Assembly (NCBI GenBank): GCA_009377865.1
Contig: WHTH01000029.1
Location: forward strand, 1-47,886
Origin: Pseudonocardiaceae bacterium
GTDB taxonomy: Bacteria; Actinomycetota; Actinomycetes; Mycobacteriales; Pseudonocardiaceae
Length of the DNA: 47,886 nt
Direction of reading: 5' to 3'
The notes beneath the pieces were generated by a model, which did no database searches, had not been told where the DNA came from, and worked only from the letters and a program-made list of their open reading frames with translations. The position numbers and the translations under genes are program-made. This document shows, piece after piece, positions 35,282 through 46,331 of this stretch; position 1 is the first letter of the stretch, and each line of letters begins with the position of its first letter.

Positions 35282-37527
35282 TTGACAGATCCTGTCACCA
35301 CCGACACCGTGCACGAGACGACGGCCGTGCTGGACAACGGCGAGTTCGGCACCCGCACGGTCCGCTTCGAGACCGGCCGGCTGGCGCGCCAGTCCGCCGG
35401 CTCCGTCGTCGCCTACCTCGACGACGAAACCATGCTGCTGTCAGCGACCACCGCATCCAAGCAGCCCAAGGAACAGCTCGACTTCTTCCCGCTCACGGTC
35501 GACGTCGAGGAGCGGATGTATGCCGCCGGGCGCATCCCAGGGTCCTTCTTCCGCCGGGAGGGCCGCCCCTCCACCGACGCGATCCTGACCTGCCGGCTGA
35601 TCGACCGCCCGCTGCGCCCCACGTTCGTCGACAACCTGCGCAACGAGGTGCAGGTGGTCATCACCGTGATGAGCCTGAACCCGTCCGACCCCTACGACGT
35701 GCTGGCGATCAACGCCGCGTCCGCGTCGACTCAGCTGTCCGGGCTGCCGTTCTCCGGGCCGGTCGGTGCCACCCGGATGGCGCTCATCAGCCAAGAAAAC
35801 GGCACGAGCTCGTGGGTCGCGTTCCCGACCCACGAGCAGCTCGATCGCGCGGTGTTCGACATGGTCGTGGCGGGCCGCGTGGTCGGGGACGACGTGGCGA
35901 TCATGATGGTCGAGGCCGAGGCGACCGACTCGACCGTGGCACTCGTCGCCGGTGGTGCCCAGGCCCCCACCGAGGAGATGGTCGCCACCGGGCTGGAGGC
36001 TGCCAAGCCGTTCATCCGCACGATGTGCGAGGCGCAGCAGCGGCTCTACGACGCTGCTGGTCGCGCGACCGGGGACTACCCGACCTTCCCGGCCTACCAG
36101 CCCGACGTACTCGACGCCGTCCGCGAGACGGTGGCCGACGAGCTGGCCCGTGCGCTGACGATCGCCGGCAAGCAAGAGCGCGAGAACCGGCTCGACGAGA
36201 TCAAGGCGGACTGCCTGGAGCGGCTCGAGGGCCGGTTCGAGGGCCGCGAGAAGGAGATCGGCGCCGCCTTCCGGACGGTGACCAAGACCGCCGTGCGGCA
36301 GCGCATCCTGCGTGACAAGGTTCGCATCGACGGCCGCGGTCCCACCGACATCCGGCCGCTGTCGGCCGAGGTCGAGGTGATCCCGCGGGCACACGGGTCG
36401 GCGCTGTTCGAGCGGGGCGAGACCCAGATCCTGGGTGTCACGACGCTGAACATGCTGCGCCTGGAGCAGCAGATCGACTCGCTGGGTCCCGTGACCCGCA
36501 AGCGCTACATGCACAACTACAACTTCCCGCCCTACTCGACCGGGGAGACCGGCCGGGTGGGCTCACCCAAGCGCCGCGAGATCGGCCACGGCGCGCTGGC
36601 CGAGCGGGCGCTGATCCCGGTGCTGCCCAGCCGCGACGACTTCCCGTACGCGATCCGGCAGGTCTCCGAGGCGCTGGGATCCAACGGGTCCACCTCCATG
36701 GGATCGGTGTGTGCCTCGACCATGTCGCTGCTCAACTCCGGCGTGCCGCTCAAGGCACCGGTCGCGGGCATCGCGATGGGCCTGATCTCCGGCGAGACCG
36801 GTGACGACTTCGTCGCGCTGACCGACATCCTCGGCGCCGAGGACGCGTTCGGTGACATGGACTTCAAGGTCGCAGGCACGCGCGAGTTCGTCACCGCACT
36901 GCAGCTCGACACCAAGCTCGACGGCATCCCGTCCGGCGTGCTCAGCGGCGCACTGTCGCAGGCCCACGACGCCCGGCTGGCCATCCTCGAGGTGATGGCC
37001 GAGGCGATCGACGCCCCGGACGCGATGAGCCCGTACGCACCCCGGGTCACCGCGATCCAGGTGCCGGTCGACAAGATCGGTGAGGTGATCGGCCCGAAGG
37101 GCAAGATGATCAATTCGATCACCGAGGAGACCGGAGCCGACATCTCGATCGAGGATGACGGCACGATCTACGTCGGCGCCGCCGACGGCCCGTCGGCCGA
37201 GGCCGCGATCGACATGATCAATGCGATCGCGAACCCGCAGCTGCCCAAGATCGGCGAGCGGTACCTGGGCACCGTGGTCAAGACCGCGGCGTTCGGCGCG
37301 TTCGTGTCGCTGGTGCCCGGCAAGGACGGGTTGGTGCACATCTCGAAGCTGGGCAACGGCAAGCGGATCGACAAGGTCGAGGACGTCGTCAAGGTAGGCG
37401 ACAAACTGCGGGTCGAGGTCGCCGACATCGACAACCGCGGCAAGATCAGCCTCGTGCCGGTCAACGAGGACGATGCTGCCACCTCGGCCGCCGCGGCCGG
37501 TGGGGACGTCGAGGTTCCCGCACCCTC

Positions 37528-37531
<4 letters not shown>
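35282..37531 (+). CDS. pnp: Polyribonucleotide nucleotidyltransferase (PNPase; GpsI)
   Basis: PNPase degrades RNA phosphorolytically and can add tails. The 749-residue protein has two RNase PH domains ([71 protein letters not shown]). These are followed by a KH domain ([20 protein letters not shown]) and an S1 domain ([21 protein letters not shown]). The TTG at 35282 is chosen because GAGGAGGAG precedes it and the family N-terminus begins there; the upstream frame has no support. Confidence 0.95.
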
Positions 37532-39701
<2,170 letters not shown>

Positions 39702-40064
39702 CACCGAGCGGGTCGCGTAGCCCGTTGTCGCGCGATAACGGGTCGCGCTGACCTGGTGTTATGCCCCCACAGTACGCCTGACCTGGGTAAATGTGTCGCA
39801 GGGTGTCGCACCGCGCAGCGCTGGAGTGTCACCGCAACGCACCGCAACGCGCCCCGGTCCTCATGAGTTCCCCATGGGGGACGGGCGTTTGTGGGGACCG
39901 GCCGGTCACCGGGAGCCGTGGGGATGCGAGGGGCGCTCGACCAGTGACCAGCCGGAGTTCAGGGCGGGTCGCCGCGCCGCTGGCCTGCCGCGCCTCGGCC
40001 CAGCACCTGGTTCATTTGGTCAGACGCACCTCGGTCCCGGTCTGTCAACACGTGAGCTCCGACG
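39702..40064. other. Gene-free 363-base gap downstream of dapB at the mercury-island boundary
   Basis: No convincing coding sequence or tRNA is visible. The gap holds a 22-base near-perfect palindrome at 39721-39742 (CCCGTT-GTCGCGCGAT-AACGGG, one mismatched pair) flanked by GGGTCGCG direct repeats at 39710-39717 and 39740-39747. Micro-repeats follow: GTGTCGCA twice near 39795 and ACCGCAACGC twice near 39830. The palindrome could be the dapB terminator or part of a recombination site. Confidence 0.55.
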
Positions 40065-40427
40065 TCAGGCGGTGTCGCTGATGCGCATGCACGCCGCGAG
40101 CGCGGTGGCGTTGTCGGCGGCCAGCGACCGCGCGAGCAACACCAACTCGGCGACTCGCGGGTCGGAGACCTGGTAGTAGGCGAACCGGCCCTGGCGGCGC
40201 GCCTGGACATAGCCGCAGTCCGACAGGCAGCCCAGGTGGGTCGATACCCGGCCCTGGGTGAGGCCGATGTGGGCGACGCATTCGGTGACGGTGTGCTCGT
40301 CGGAGAGCAAGAACTCCAGCAGCCGCAGCCGCGCAGGGTCGCTGAGCGCACGGAAAAACTTCGCGACCATCTCGACGCCGCTCGGCTCGACGGGAAGGAG
40401 GGCGGCCGGCTCGGGCAGGCTGGCCAT
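40065..40427 (-). CDS. ArsR-type repressor of the mercury operon
   Basis: The 120-residue winged-helix protein contains FFRALSDPARLRLLEFLLSDEH, TVTECVAHIGLTQGRVSTHL and GCLSDCGYVQARRQGRFAYYQ, an ArsR/SmtB domain. Its cysteines, in ECVAH, HLGCLSDCG and ACMRI, could bind Hg(II). In streptomycetes the mercury repressor called MerR is of this ArsR type. ATG 40427 follows TTTGGAGGGCGT. It diverges from merA across a 88-base promoter region. Confidence 0.85.
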   Translation of the reverse strand: MASLPEPAALLPVEPSGVEMVAKFFRALSDPARLRLLEFLLSDEHTVTECVAHIGLTQGRVSTHLGCLSDCGYVQARRQGRFAYYQVSDPRVAELVLLARSLAADNATALAACMRISDTA

Positions 40428-40515
40428 ACGCCCTCCAAAGTATCCGGATATCCAAATGTTAGTGTAGCATCGTATCGTATCTGCTAAAGCGAATACGTCG
40501 GTTGGAGGCCTCCGC
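40428..40515. promoter_or_regulatory. Divergent mer promoter/operator region
   Basis: The gap between the ArsR-type gene and merA is AT-richer than its surroundings. It contains the perfect palindrome TATCCGGATA (40441-40450), a TCGTA repeat in GCATCGTATCGTATC near 40468-40482, and GGAGGCCTCC (40504-40513), which also supplies the merA Shine-Dalgarno. One of the dyads is probably the operator of the adjacent repressor. Confidence 0.55.
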
Positions 40516-41937
40516 ATGCGCTACGACCTGGCAGCGATCGGTTCCGGTGGCGGCGCGTTCGCCGCGGCCATCGCGGCCCGCAGCAAGGGCCGGTCGGTGG
40601 TGATGATCGAGCGGGGCGCCGTCGGAGGGACCTGTGTGAACACCGGGTGTGTGCCGTCCAAGGCGATGCTCGCCGCGGCCGAGGCCCGCCACGTCAGCCT
40701 GGACGGCCGGTTCCCCGGCATCACGGTGGCACCCTTCGGGGTGGACCTGCCGCGCGTGATGAGCAGCAAACACGCGTTGGTGGACTCGCTGCAGGCCGAG
40801 AAGTACACCGATCTGGCCGCGGAGTACGGCTGGGACATCCTCGCCGGGTCAGCCCGGTTCGCGGCCGCAGACTCCGGGCCGATCCTCGAGGTCGATCTCG
40901 GAGAGGGTGGCAAGCAGAGGGTGGAGGCCGAGCACTACCTGATCGCGACCGGCTCGACCCCGTGGGCTCCGCAGATCGACGGCCTCGCCGATGCCGGCTA
41001 CCTCACGTCGACGACCGCGATGGAACTCACCCTGCTGCCGGCATCGATGATCGTGCTCGGCGGCAACGCCATCGGCCTGGAGCAGGCACAGCTGTGGAAC
41101 CGGCTCGGCGTCGACGTCACCGTGGTGGAGATCCTGCCCCGCCTGGCGCCGTTCGAGGAGCCCGAACTGTCCGCCGTGCTCGAGGACGCTTTCACGCACG
41201 AGGGCATCGCGGTCACGACCGGCGCCACCGTCAACCGCGTCGACCGAAGCGCGCAGGGTTACCGACTGTCGGTCGCCGGATCGAACGGCCAGCCGGTCGA
41301 TCTACCCGCCGAACAGTTGCTGGTCGCGACCGGACGCAAGCCCGTCGTCGACGACCTGAACCTGGACGCGGTCGGCGTGAAGGTCGGACCGCGCGGCGAA
41401 GTCAAGGTCGACGACCAGCTGCGCAGCGACAATCCGCGGATCTGGGCCGCCGGGGACGTCACCGGGCACCCGCAGTTCGTCTACGTCGCCGCCGCGCACG
41501 GCACTCTCGTCGCCGACAACGCCTTCGCCAACACCGGTCGCACACTCGACTACCACCACCTGCCCCGGGTGACGTTCACCAGCCCGGCCGTCGCCGCCGC
41601 CGGTCTGACCGACGCCCAAGCCGTCGCCGCCGGGATCGACTGCGAGTGCCGGGTCCTGCCGCTGGAGCACGTGCCCCGGGCCCTGGTCAACCGCGACACC
41701 CGCGGCGTGATCAAGCTCGTCGCGGAACGCGGCACCGGACGCCTGCTCGGCGCCCACATCGTCGCCGACGGCGCCGGCGACGTCATCGCCACCGCCGTCT
41801 ACGCCCTGGCCAACGACATGACCGTGCACCAGATGGCCAACCTGTGGACCCCGTACCTGACCATGGCCGAAGGCCTGAAACTGGCGGCCCAGACCTTCAC
41901 CCGCGACGTCTCCAAGCTGTCCTGCTGCGCTTCCTGA
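40516..41937 (+). CDS. merA: Mercuric reductase
   Basis: MerA reduces Hg(II) to volatile Hg(0) with NADPH. The 473-residue flavoprotein has the FAD motif IGSGGGAFAAAIAA, the redox pair in GGTCVNTGCVPSK (Cys40, Cys45), IVLGGNAIGLEQAQLWNRLG for NADPH, and the C-terminal Cys470-Cys471 pair in KLSCCAS that hands over mercury. The N-terminal NmerA metal-binding domain is absent, as in other actinobacterial enzymes. It is first in the operon merA-merR-merB. Confidence 0.95.
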   Translation: MRYDLAAIGSGGGAFAAAIAARSKGRSVVMIERGAVGGTCVNTGCVPSKAMLAAAEARHVSLDGRFPGITVAPFGVDLPRVMSSKHALVDSLQAEKYTDLAAEYGWDILAGSARFAAADSGPILEVDLGEGGKQRVEAEHYLIATGSTPWAPQIDGLADAGYLTSTTAMELTLLPASMIVLGGNAIGLEQAQLWNRLGVDVTVVEILPRLAPFEEPELSAVLEDAFTHEGIAVTTGATVNRVDRSAQGYRLSVAGSNGQPVDLPAEQLLVATGRKPVVDDLNLDAVGVKVGPRGEVKVDDQLRSDNPRIWAAGDVTGHPQFVYVAAAHGTLVADNAFANTGRTLDYHHLPRVTFTSPAVAAAGLTDAQAVAAGIDCECRVLPLEHVPRALVNRDTRGVIKLVAERGTGRLLGAHIVADGAGDVIATAVYALANDMTVHQMANLWTPYLTMAEGLKLAAQTFTRDVSKLSCCAS

Positions 41938-41946
41938 GGAACCACA

Positions 41947-42387
41947 ATGACAACCACCAGCACCAGCTCGCGACCGATGACCGTCGGCGAGCTGTCCCGC
42001 CGCACCGGCGTCTCGGTGAAGAACCTGCGCCAGTACGCCGACGACGGCCTGATCTACACCATCGGCCGCAGCCCCACCGGCTACCGCCTCTTCAATTCTG
42101 ACGCCCTCTGGTGCGTCCGGATGATCGGCGAACTACGTGGCCTCGGACTTACCGTCGTCGAGATCCGTGAACTCACCACCGCCTACCGCCACCGCCACGG
42201 CCAATCCCGGGGACCGTCGCTGCCCGAACTCCTCCAGGTCTCCCGCGCACGCCTGACTGCCCGCATCGACGAGCTGCGCCAGACGCTGCACCGCATCGAC
42301 GACTTCGAGGCCGCTCACCAGGCTGAACTCCACGGCGAGGGCATCACCTGCTGGCCCGGCGACCCCCGATCCGCTGGTCACCCTTGA
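41947..42387 (+). CDS. MerR-family transcriptional regulator
   Basis: The 146-residue protein has an N-terminal MerR helix-turn-helix (TVGELSRRTGVSVKNLRQYA, DDGLIYTIGRSPTGYRLFN) and a coiled-coil dimer helix (ARLTARIDELRQTLHRIDDFEAAHQAE). The only cysteines are one in the winged helix region and one in GITCWPGD, so classical three-cysteine mercury binding is not evident. It lies 9 bases after merA and before merB. It may tune the same operon, which also has the divergent ArsR-type repressor. Confidence 0.85.
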   Translation: MTTTSTSSRPMTVGELSRRTGVSVKNLRQYADDGLIYTIGRSPTGYRLFNSDALWCVRMIGELRGLGLTVVEIRELTTAYRHRHGQSRGPSLPELLQVSRARLTARIDELRQTLHRIDDFEAAHQAELHGEGITCWPGDPRSAGHP

Positions 42388-42451
42388 CCCTCACCCCGGG
42401 GTCAGACTCTACGGTCGGCCGCACAACCACCCCACACCGTGGCGGCAGACC

Positions 42452-43693
42452 ATGACCAACACGACGACAATGACCGCGCTCGCCGACCTCACCAAGCCCG
42501 GTGGCGCCCTCGACCTCGGGTCCGACACTGCGCGGCTCATCATCCGGATGCTGAGCCTGCTGGCGGAGGGCACGCCCGTCGCCCGCGACCGGGTCGACGA
42601 GGCCATCGCCGACCTCGACATCAGCCCGGAAGCCGCCGAGATCACCTTGGCGGCCTGGACCGAACGCGACACCGCCGGCACGATCCGCGGGCTCGGGCTG
42701 ACCTACGACCGCACCGCCCACCGGATGCTCATCGATGGCAACATCATGTGGGCGTGGTGCGGGATGGACACGCTGATCTTCGCCGTGGTCCTGGGCAAAC
42801 ACGTCACCATCGAGTCCACCGCTCCCGGCACCCACGACGTGGTGCGGCTGCACGCCGGGCCGGACGGCGTTACTGACGCCGAGCCCGCCGACGCCGTCAT
42901 CACCTGGCCACGCCGGGACAACGACCACGTCGACCTCACCTCGACCAGCGCGATCCAGGGCAGCTTCTGCCACCACAGCCTCCTCTTCCCGTCCCGGGCG
43001 CACGCGCAAGACTGGGCACAGGGCCGCGACGACATCGACATCCTGCCCCTCGAGGAGGGCTTCACCATCGCCCATGAGATCGCCAACGCCCTGCTCCGGT
43101 ACGAACCCGGCCCGCCGACTTACACCTCGGGCCCGGAGCGCACCGGAGAGCACGGGATGCCAGTAGTGGAAGAACCGTGGACAGGGGCGGTCAGCTACCG
43201 CCGGGGCCGGCGCATCGGTCCGCTGGGCACCGCCGCGCGCGTCGCGCTCGGCGTCGGCGGGATCATGTGGGCGCTGGCCACGCCGCACGAACATCCGTTC
43301 CTCGACCTACCCGGAAGCGGTGTCCTGTGGTGGAACATCGTGCTCGGGCTGGTGTTACTGCCGGGGGCACTCACCGTGGCGTTGCGGTTACGTGGACGGT
43401 CCGCGCCGGCGCTGGCCGCCGGGCCAGGCACCGCGCTGATCGTGACCGTCGCCACCGTGGTGGTGATACAGATCATTCCGGTAGGCATGCTGCTGGCCCT
43501 CGGCGCCACGATGCTGGTCTCGGCCGTGCGCGGCGACGCAGGGTGCGAGTGGCTGGCCATCCCGAACTGGGTGCTGCGCCGCCGAGACCGGCTGTTCTGC
43601 CTGCCCCTGACCCCGCTGGACCAGTTCGAAGCACGACATCGACGCCGACACCTCCAGGGCGGGGAGCGCCGGCCCACACAGGAGACATCATGA
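42452..43693 (+). CDS. merB: Organomercurial lyase fused to a C-terminal membrane domain
   Basis: Residues about 40-220 are MerB, which cleaves carbon-mercury bonds. WAWCGMD supplies Cys103 and Asp106 and SFCHHSLLF supplies Cys173, equivalent to the catalytic Cys96, Asp99 and Cys159 of the R831b enzyme. Residues about 255-360 add four hydrophobic segments (RVALGVGGIMWALA, WNIVLGLVLLPGALTVAL, ALIVTVATVVVIQII, VGMLLALGATMLVS). A tail follows with Cys365 and Cys383 (GCEWLAIPNW, DRLFCLPL). Typical MerB ends near 215 residues. The extra domain might anchor the enzyme or move mercury; this is inference. Confidence 0.88.
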   Translation: MTNTTTMTALADLTKPGGALDLGSDTARLIIRMLSLLAEGTPVARDRVDEAIADLDISPEAAEITLAAWTERDTAGTIRGLGLTYDRTAHRMLIDGNIMWAWCGMDTLIFAVVLGKHVTIESTAPGTHDVVRLHAGPDGVTDAEPADAVITWPRRDNDHVDLTSTSAIQGSFCHHSLLFPSRAHAQDWAQGRDDIDILPLEEGFTIAHEIANALLRYEPGPPTYTSGPERTGEHGMPVVEEPWTGAVSYRRGRRIGPLGTAARVALGVGGIMWALATPHEHPFLDLPGSGVLWWNIVLGLVLLPGALTVALRLRGRSAPALAAGPGTALIVTVATVVVIQIIPVGMLLALGATMLVSAVRGDAGCEWLAIPNWVLRRRDRLFCLPLTPLDQFEARHRRRHLQGGERRPTQETS

Positions 43694-43812
43694 TGCGACC
43701 ACCCAACCTCGAGCTGAACAAGGCGACCGCCACCGCCACGCTGACACCGCAGGAACGCCTGGTCCTCCGCTACATCCTGGCCACTTTCGCCGAAACCGGA
43801 CAGGCGCCGTGA
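43690..43812 (+). CDS. Small ORF, possibly the N-terminal remnant of a longer protein
   Basis: The ATG at 43690 overlaps the merB stop and encodes 40 residues, MMRPPNLELNKATATATLTP then QERLVLRYILATFAETGQAP. The second half looks like the opening helix of a winged-helix domain such as that at the start of organomercurial lyase-like proteins, and then stops abruptly. I cannot name the family. The following 85 bases to the convergent gene contain no further recognisable continuation, so truncation is likely. Confidence 0.45.
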   Translation: MMRPPNLELNKATATATLTPQERLVLRYILATFAETGQAP

Positions 43813-43897
43813 CCTGGGCGGGCGGCCCGACCGTGTACGCGATAACGACCAGGCCGCCGCCATCGGAGATGGTGTGCGGCATGAACCTGTGCCTCCT

Positions 43898-44599
43898 TCA
43901 TCTGACTCGGGTGGTTTGTCCGGCAAGGTGAGCGGACAGCGGTGTGGCGGGGAACGACCGGAGGCCGCGCTTGAGCTCGGCGAAGCCCGGCCACCGGGCC
44001 AGCGTGACGATCGAGTCCCACAGCCGCAGCGCGTCCTCACCCTCGGGCGGCTTGTCGATGACGGGCCCGAAGAACGCCGGGCCGTCGGGCGGGTCGAACG
44101 AGAGAATGGGTGTTCCTACTCCGCCGCCGGCTCGTTCGACGGCCTCCTCCGTCTCGGCGCGCAGCTGGTCGTCGAACCGCTCCTCGTGGGCCGCGGACGC
44201 GAACTCCGCCGGTAGCCCCACGGCCGTCAGCACGGCGCCGAGGTCGCGCGGGCGGGCGGTCTCGGCCAGGATCGCTTCGAAGGTCGGCTCAGCGGGCGCC
44301 GCGGCGTGCCACACCGCTTCGCCCATCGCCCAGTACAGATTCCCGATCACCTCGTGGCCGCGAGACTCGCGCACCGCCGCGACGACCCGAAGCATCTCCA
44401 AGCCACGCTGATGCGCATCCGGATAGCGCACGGGCCGTCCCTCGTAGCCGATGGGCTCGTTCAGGATCCGCAAGGACAGCGGCCGCCACACGACCTTCAC
44501 ATCGCGCACCTCGGCCACGTTGCGGACCCATTCCGCCGTAACCCAGCAAAACGGGCACACCGGATCGAAGAAGAACTCCAGGTCCCTGTTGTTCATCAT
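43898..44599 (-). CDS. DsbA-fold oxidoreductase, mycothiol-dependent nitroreductase (Rv2466c) type
   Basis: The 233-residue protein has a thioredoxin-fold active site FFDPVCPFCWVTAEW (CPFC), VVWRPLSLRILNE with the SLxILNE segment typical of Rv2466c-like mycothiol-dependent reductases, GGGVGTPILSF with the cis-proline, and FFGPVIDKPPEGEDALRLWD. Rv2466c reduces nitro compounds and protects against oxidative stress using mycothiol. It starts at ATG 44599. Its placement in a metal-resistance island suggests thiol-stress defence. Confidence 0.83.
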   Translation of the reverse strand: MMNNRDLEFFFDPVCPFCWVTAEWVRNVAEVRDVKVVWRPLSLRILNEPIGYEGRPVRYPDAHQRGLEMLRVVAAVRESRGHEVIGNLYWAMGEAVWHAAAPAEPTFEAILAETARPRDLGAVLTAVGLPAEFASAAHEERFDDQLRAETEEAVERAGGGVGTPILSFDPPDGPAFFGPVIDKPPEGEDALRLWDSIVTLARWPGFAELKRGLRSFPATPLSAHLAGQTTRVR

Positions 44600-44641
44600 G
44601 CCTTCCTCTCGATCTGAGCAAAACCTTCGCGATGGGTGCGG

Positions 44642-45205
44642 TCACGGTCGCAGGACGACCTTCGAGTAGCCCTGTTCGCGTTGGTCGAAGCGTTCGTAGG
44701 CATCGGGCGCATCGTCCAGCGGCAGCCGCTTCGACACCACGAAGCTGGGATTCGCGCGGCCTGCGACAATCAGCTCCCGGAGTTGGCGGTTGTAGGCCTT
44801 GACGTTGGCCTGGCCGCTGCCCATCCGCAGACCCTTCTCGAAGTACGCGCCGATGTCGATCAACAGCCGCCCCTGCTTGGCCTCTTCGCTGGGGCCGCCG
44901 GGATCCTCCGGAAGGTACAGCCCGACGACACCCAGAACGCCGGTGGTCCGCACGGTCGCGATGAGGTTGTTGAGCACGAGGGCGGGCTGTTCCTCGCCAT
45001 CGGAGACGGTGGCTTGATAGCCGACGGCGTCGATGCCCTTGTCGGTGCCGCCCGCGGTGCGGTCGGCGATCTGCTCGGGGGCGCTACCCGCGGTGAAGTC
45101 GATCGGGACGGCGCCGATGTCCTCGGCGAGCTTGAGTCGCTCGGGCACCTTGTCCACCACGAAGACCTCCGACGCGCCGCGTAGCCGCGCGGAGTACGCG
45201 GCCAT
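44642..45205 (-). pseudogene. 3' fragment of a glutathione-independent formaldehyde dehydrogenase-like zinc alcohol dehydrogenase
   Basis: The 187 residues MAAYSARLRGASEVFVVDKV, PERLKLAEDIGAVPIDFTAG onward to QREQGYSKVVLRP match the C-terminal half of FdhA-type zinc dehydrogenases (about 390 residues). The frame opens in the middle of the nucleotide-binding motif, where GAGPVGLMAAYSA would be expected. The catalytic zinc-binding N-terminal domain is missing and unrelated sequence begins at 45206, so this is a truncated gene. Confidence 0.8.
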
Positions 45206-45232
45206 AAGAAGTCACTCGGCGAGCGCTTACCG

Positions 45233-45556
45233 ATGTGGCGAATGGCTATCACAGGCGGTCTGGTCGGCATCTTGTGCTGCGTCGGTCCGACGGCGCTGGC
45301 CCTGCTGGGATTGGTCAGCGCGAGCACCGCATTCGTGTGGGCGACCGACCTCTACGACAACTACGCCTGGTGGTTCCGACTCGGCGGCCTCGCCGTGCTG
45401 GTGCTGCTGGTGTGGTGGAACCTCCGACGCCGCAACCAGTGCACCATCGCCGGAGTGCACCGCTGGCGCTGGCAACTGCTCGCGGTGCTGGCGATCGCGG
45501 CCGGCACCTACGCCGCCCTCTACGCGCTGACCACCTGGCTAGGGACCTTCGCATGA
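45233..45556 (+). CDS. MerT-like mercury transporter
   Basis: The 107-residue membrane protein begins MWRMAITGGLVGILCCVGPT, with the vicinal Cys-Cys in the first membrane helix that defines Hg(II) transporters of the MerT type. Further helices lie at about 25-40, 50-63 and 80-100, and a cysteine in RRRNQC sits on a loop. Transporters of this kind bring Hg(II) to the cytoplasmic reductase. The 3' end overlaps the mycoredoxin gene by 4 bases (ATGA). Confidence 0.78.
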   Translation: MWRMAITGGLVGILCCVGPTALALLGLVSASTAFVWATDLYDNYAWWFRLGGLAVLVLLVWWNLRRRNQCTIAGVHRWRWQLLAVLAIAAGTYAALYALTTWLGTFA

Positions 45557-45954
45557 CCACCAAGAACGTCCGGGACACCGAGGCAAGCACTGCCATCGAG
45601 TTCTACTGGCGACCCGGCTGCCCGTTCTGCATGATGCTCCGACCGAAACTCAACCGTACCGGCCTGCCCATCCGCGAGGTCAACATCTGGAACGACCCAG
45701 CTGCCGCCGCCAGGGTGCGCTCCGTGGCGGGTGGCAACGAGACCGTTCCCACGGTGTTCGTCGGCGAACAGGCGATGGTCAACCCGAGTCTCGGCGAGGT
45801 ACTGGCGGCGGTGCGCGCTCAGTGGGCGTACAGGAGGAGGCCGTCACCGACCGGCGCGCACGCGTCGCCTTCCTCCCCATGCTCGAGGTGGACCGCGCGA
45901 TCACCGCCGACGCCACCGCCGGATTCGTCAAACTCATCGCAGGCCCCCGGCTGA
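45553..45954 (+). CDS. Glutaredoxin/mycoredoxin-like protein, C-terminus probably altered
   Basis: The first 90 residues form a small glutaredoxin domain: IEFYWRPGCPFCMMLRPKLN (CPFC), LPIREVNIWNDPAAAARVRS, GNETVPTVFVGEQAMVNPSL. Mycoredoxins reduce mycothiol mixed disulfides. They end near residue 85-95, whereas this frame continues with a low-complexity basic/Ser/Pro tail to 133 residues, which is probably non-native read-through into debris. It is coupled to the MerT-like gene, which suggests a link to mercury-thiol chemistry. Confidence 0.75.
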   Translation: MTTKNVRDTEASTAIEFYWRPGCPFCMMLRPKLNRTGLPIREVNIWNDPAAAARVRSVAGGNETVPTVFVGEQAMVNPSLGEVLAAVRAQWAYRRRPSPTGAHASPSSPCSRWTARSPPTPPPDSSNSSQAPG

Positions 45955-45973
45955 TGCTCGGCGACCTCGGCGG

Positions 45974-46282
45974 TTCAACCTCGGTGGGCCGGTCAACCGG
46001 GCAGCGCGCCGCCTATGGGGAGCCCCCGTCGTGGTGTCCACCAGCCTCGCCGCCAACACGGCCTACCTCGTCGACTTCGCCGGCTCGACCGAGCTGCACA
46101 TGCGCCAGGACGCCACAGTGGACTGGAGTGAGAATCTCTACGACCCGGATGCGCTCGGTGCCGGGGTCGGCGCGTCGGACTGGGCTCGTAACCTCATCCG
46201 TTGGCGGGCGGAGATGCGGGCCGGGTTCGTCGTCAAGCGCGCGGCTGGTGTGGTCAAGATCGACCTCACGCAGCCGGTGTAG
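45974..46282 (+). pseudogene. 3' fragment of a phage major capsid protein (HK97 fold)
   Basis: About 100 codons, RFNLGGPVNRAARRLWGAPV, VVSTSLAANTAYLVDFAGST, MRQDATVDWSENLYDP, NLIRWRAEMRAGFVVKRAAG, match the C-terminal end of HK97-type major capsid proteins: the LWGxPVV strand, the xAYLVDF strand and the ExRxGFxVxR strand. There is no start, and neither the N-terminal two thirds nor any other phage gene is present. The 45857-45973 stretch before it is open in another frame but not recognisable. Confidence 0.65.
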
Positions 46283-46331
46283 GTCGTGCGCGCCGGGTTC
46301 GTCGCTGGCGTGGCCACCCGGTGCGCACCAC

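Noticed and set aside
39702-40064. tRNA gene as the island integration site
   Set aside because: No cloverleaf with a TTCGA-type T-loop and matching acceptor stem could be found in the gap.
40441-40450. TATCCGGATA as a site-specific recombination core
   Set aside because: It lies in the divergent mer promoter, where an operator role is simpler, and no integrase is nearby.
43688-43882. Minus-strand small frame beginning MPHTISDGGGLVVIAYTVG
   Set aside because: The opening looks protein-like, but the rest is an antisense reading with no family resemblance or Shine-Dalgarno.
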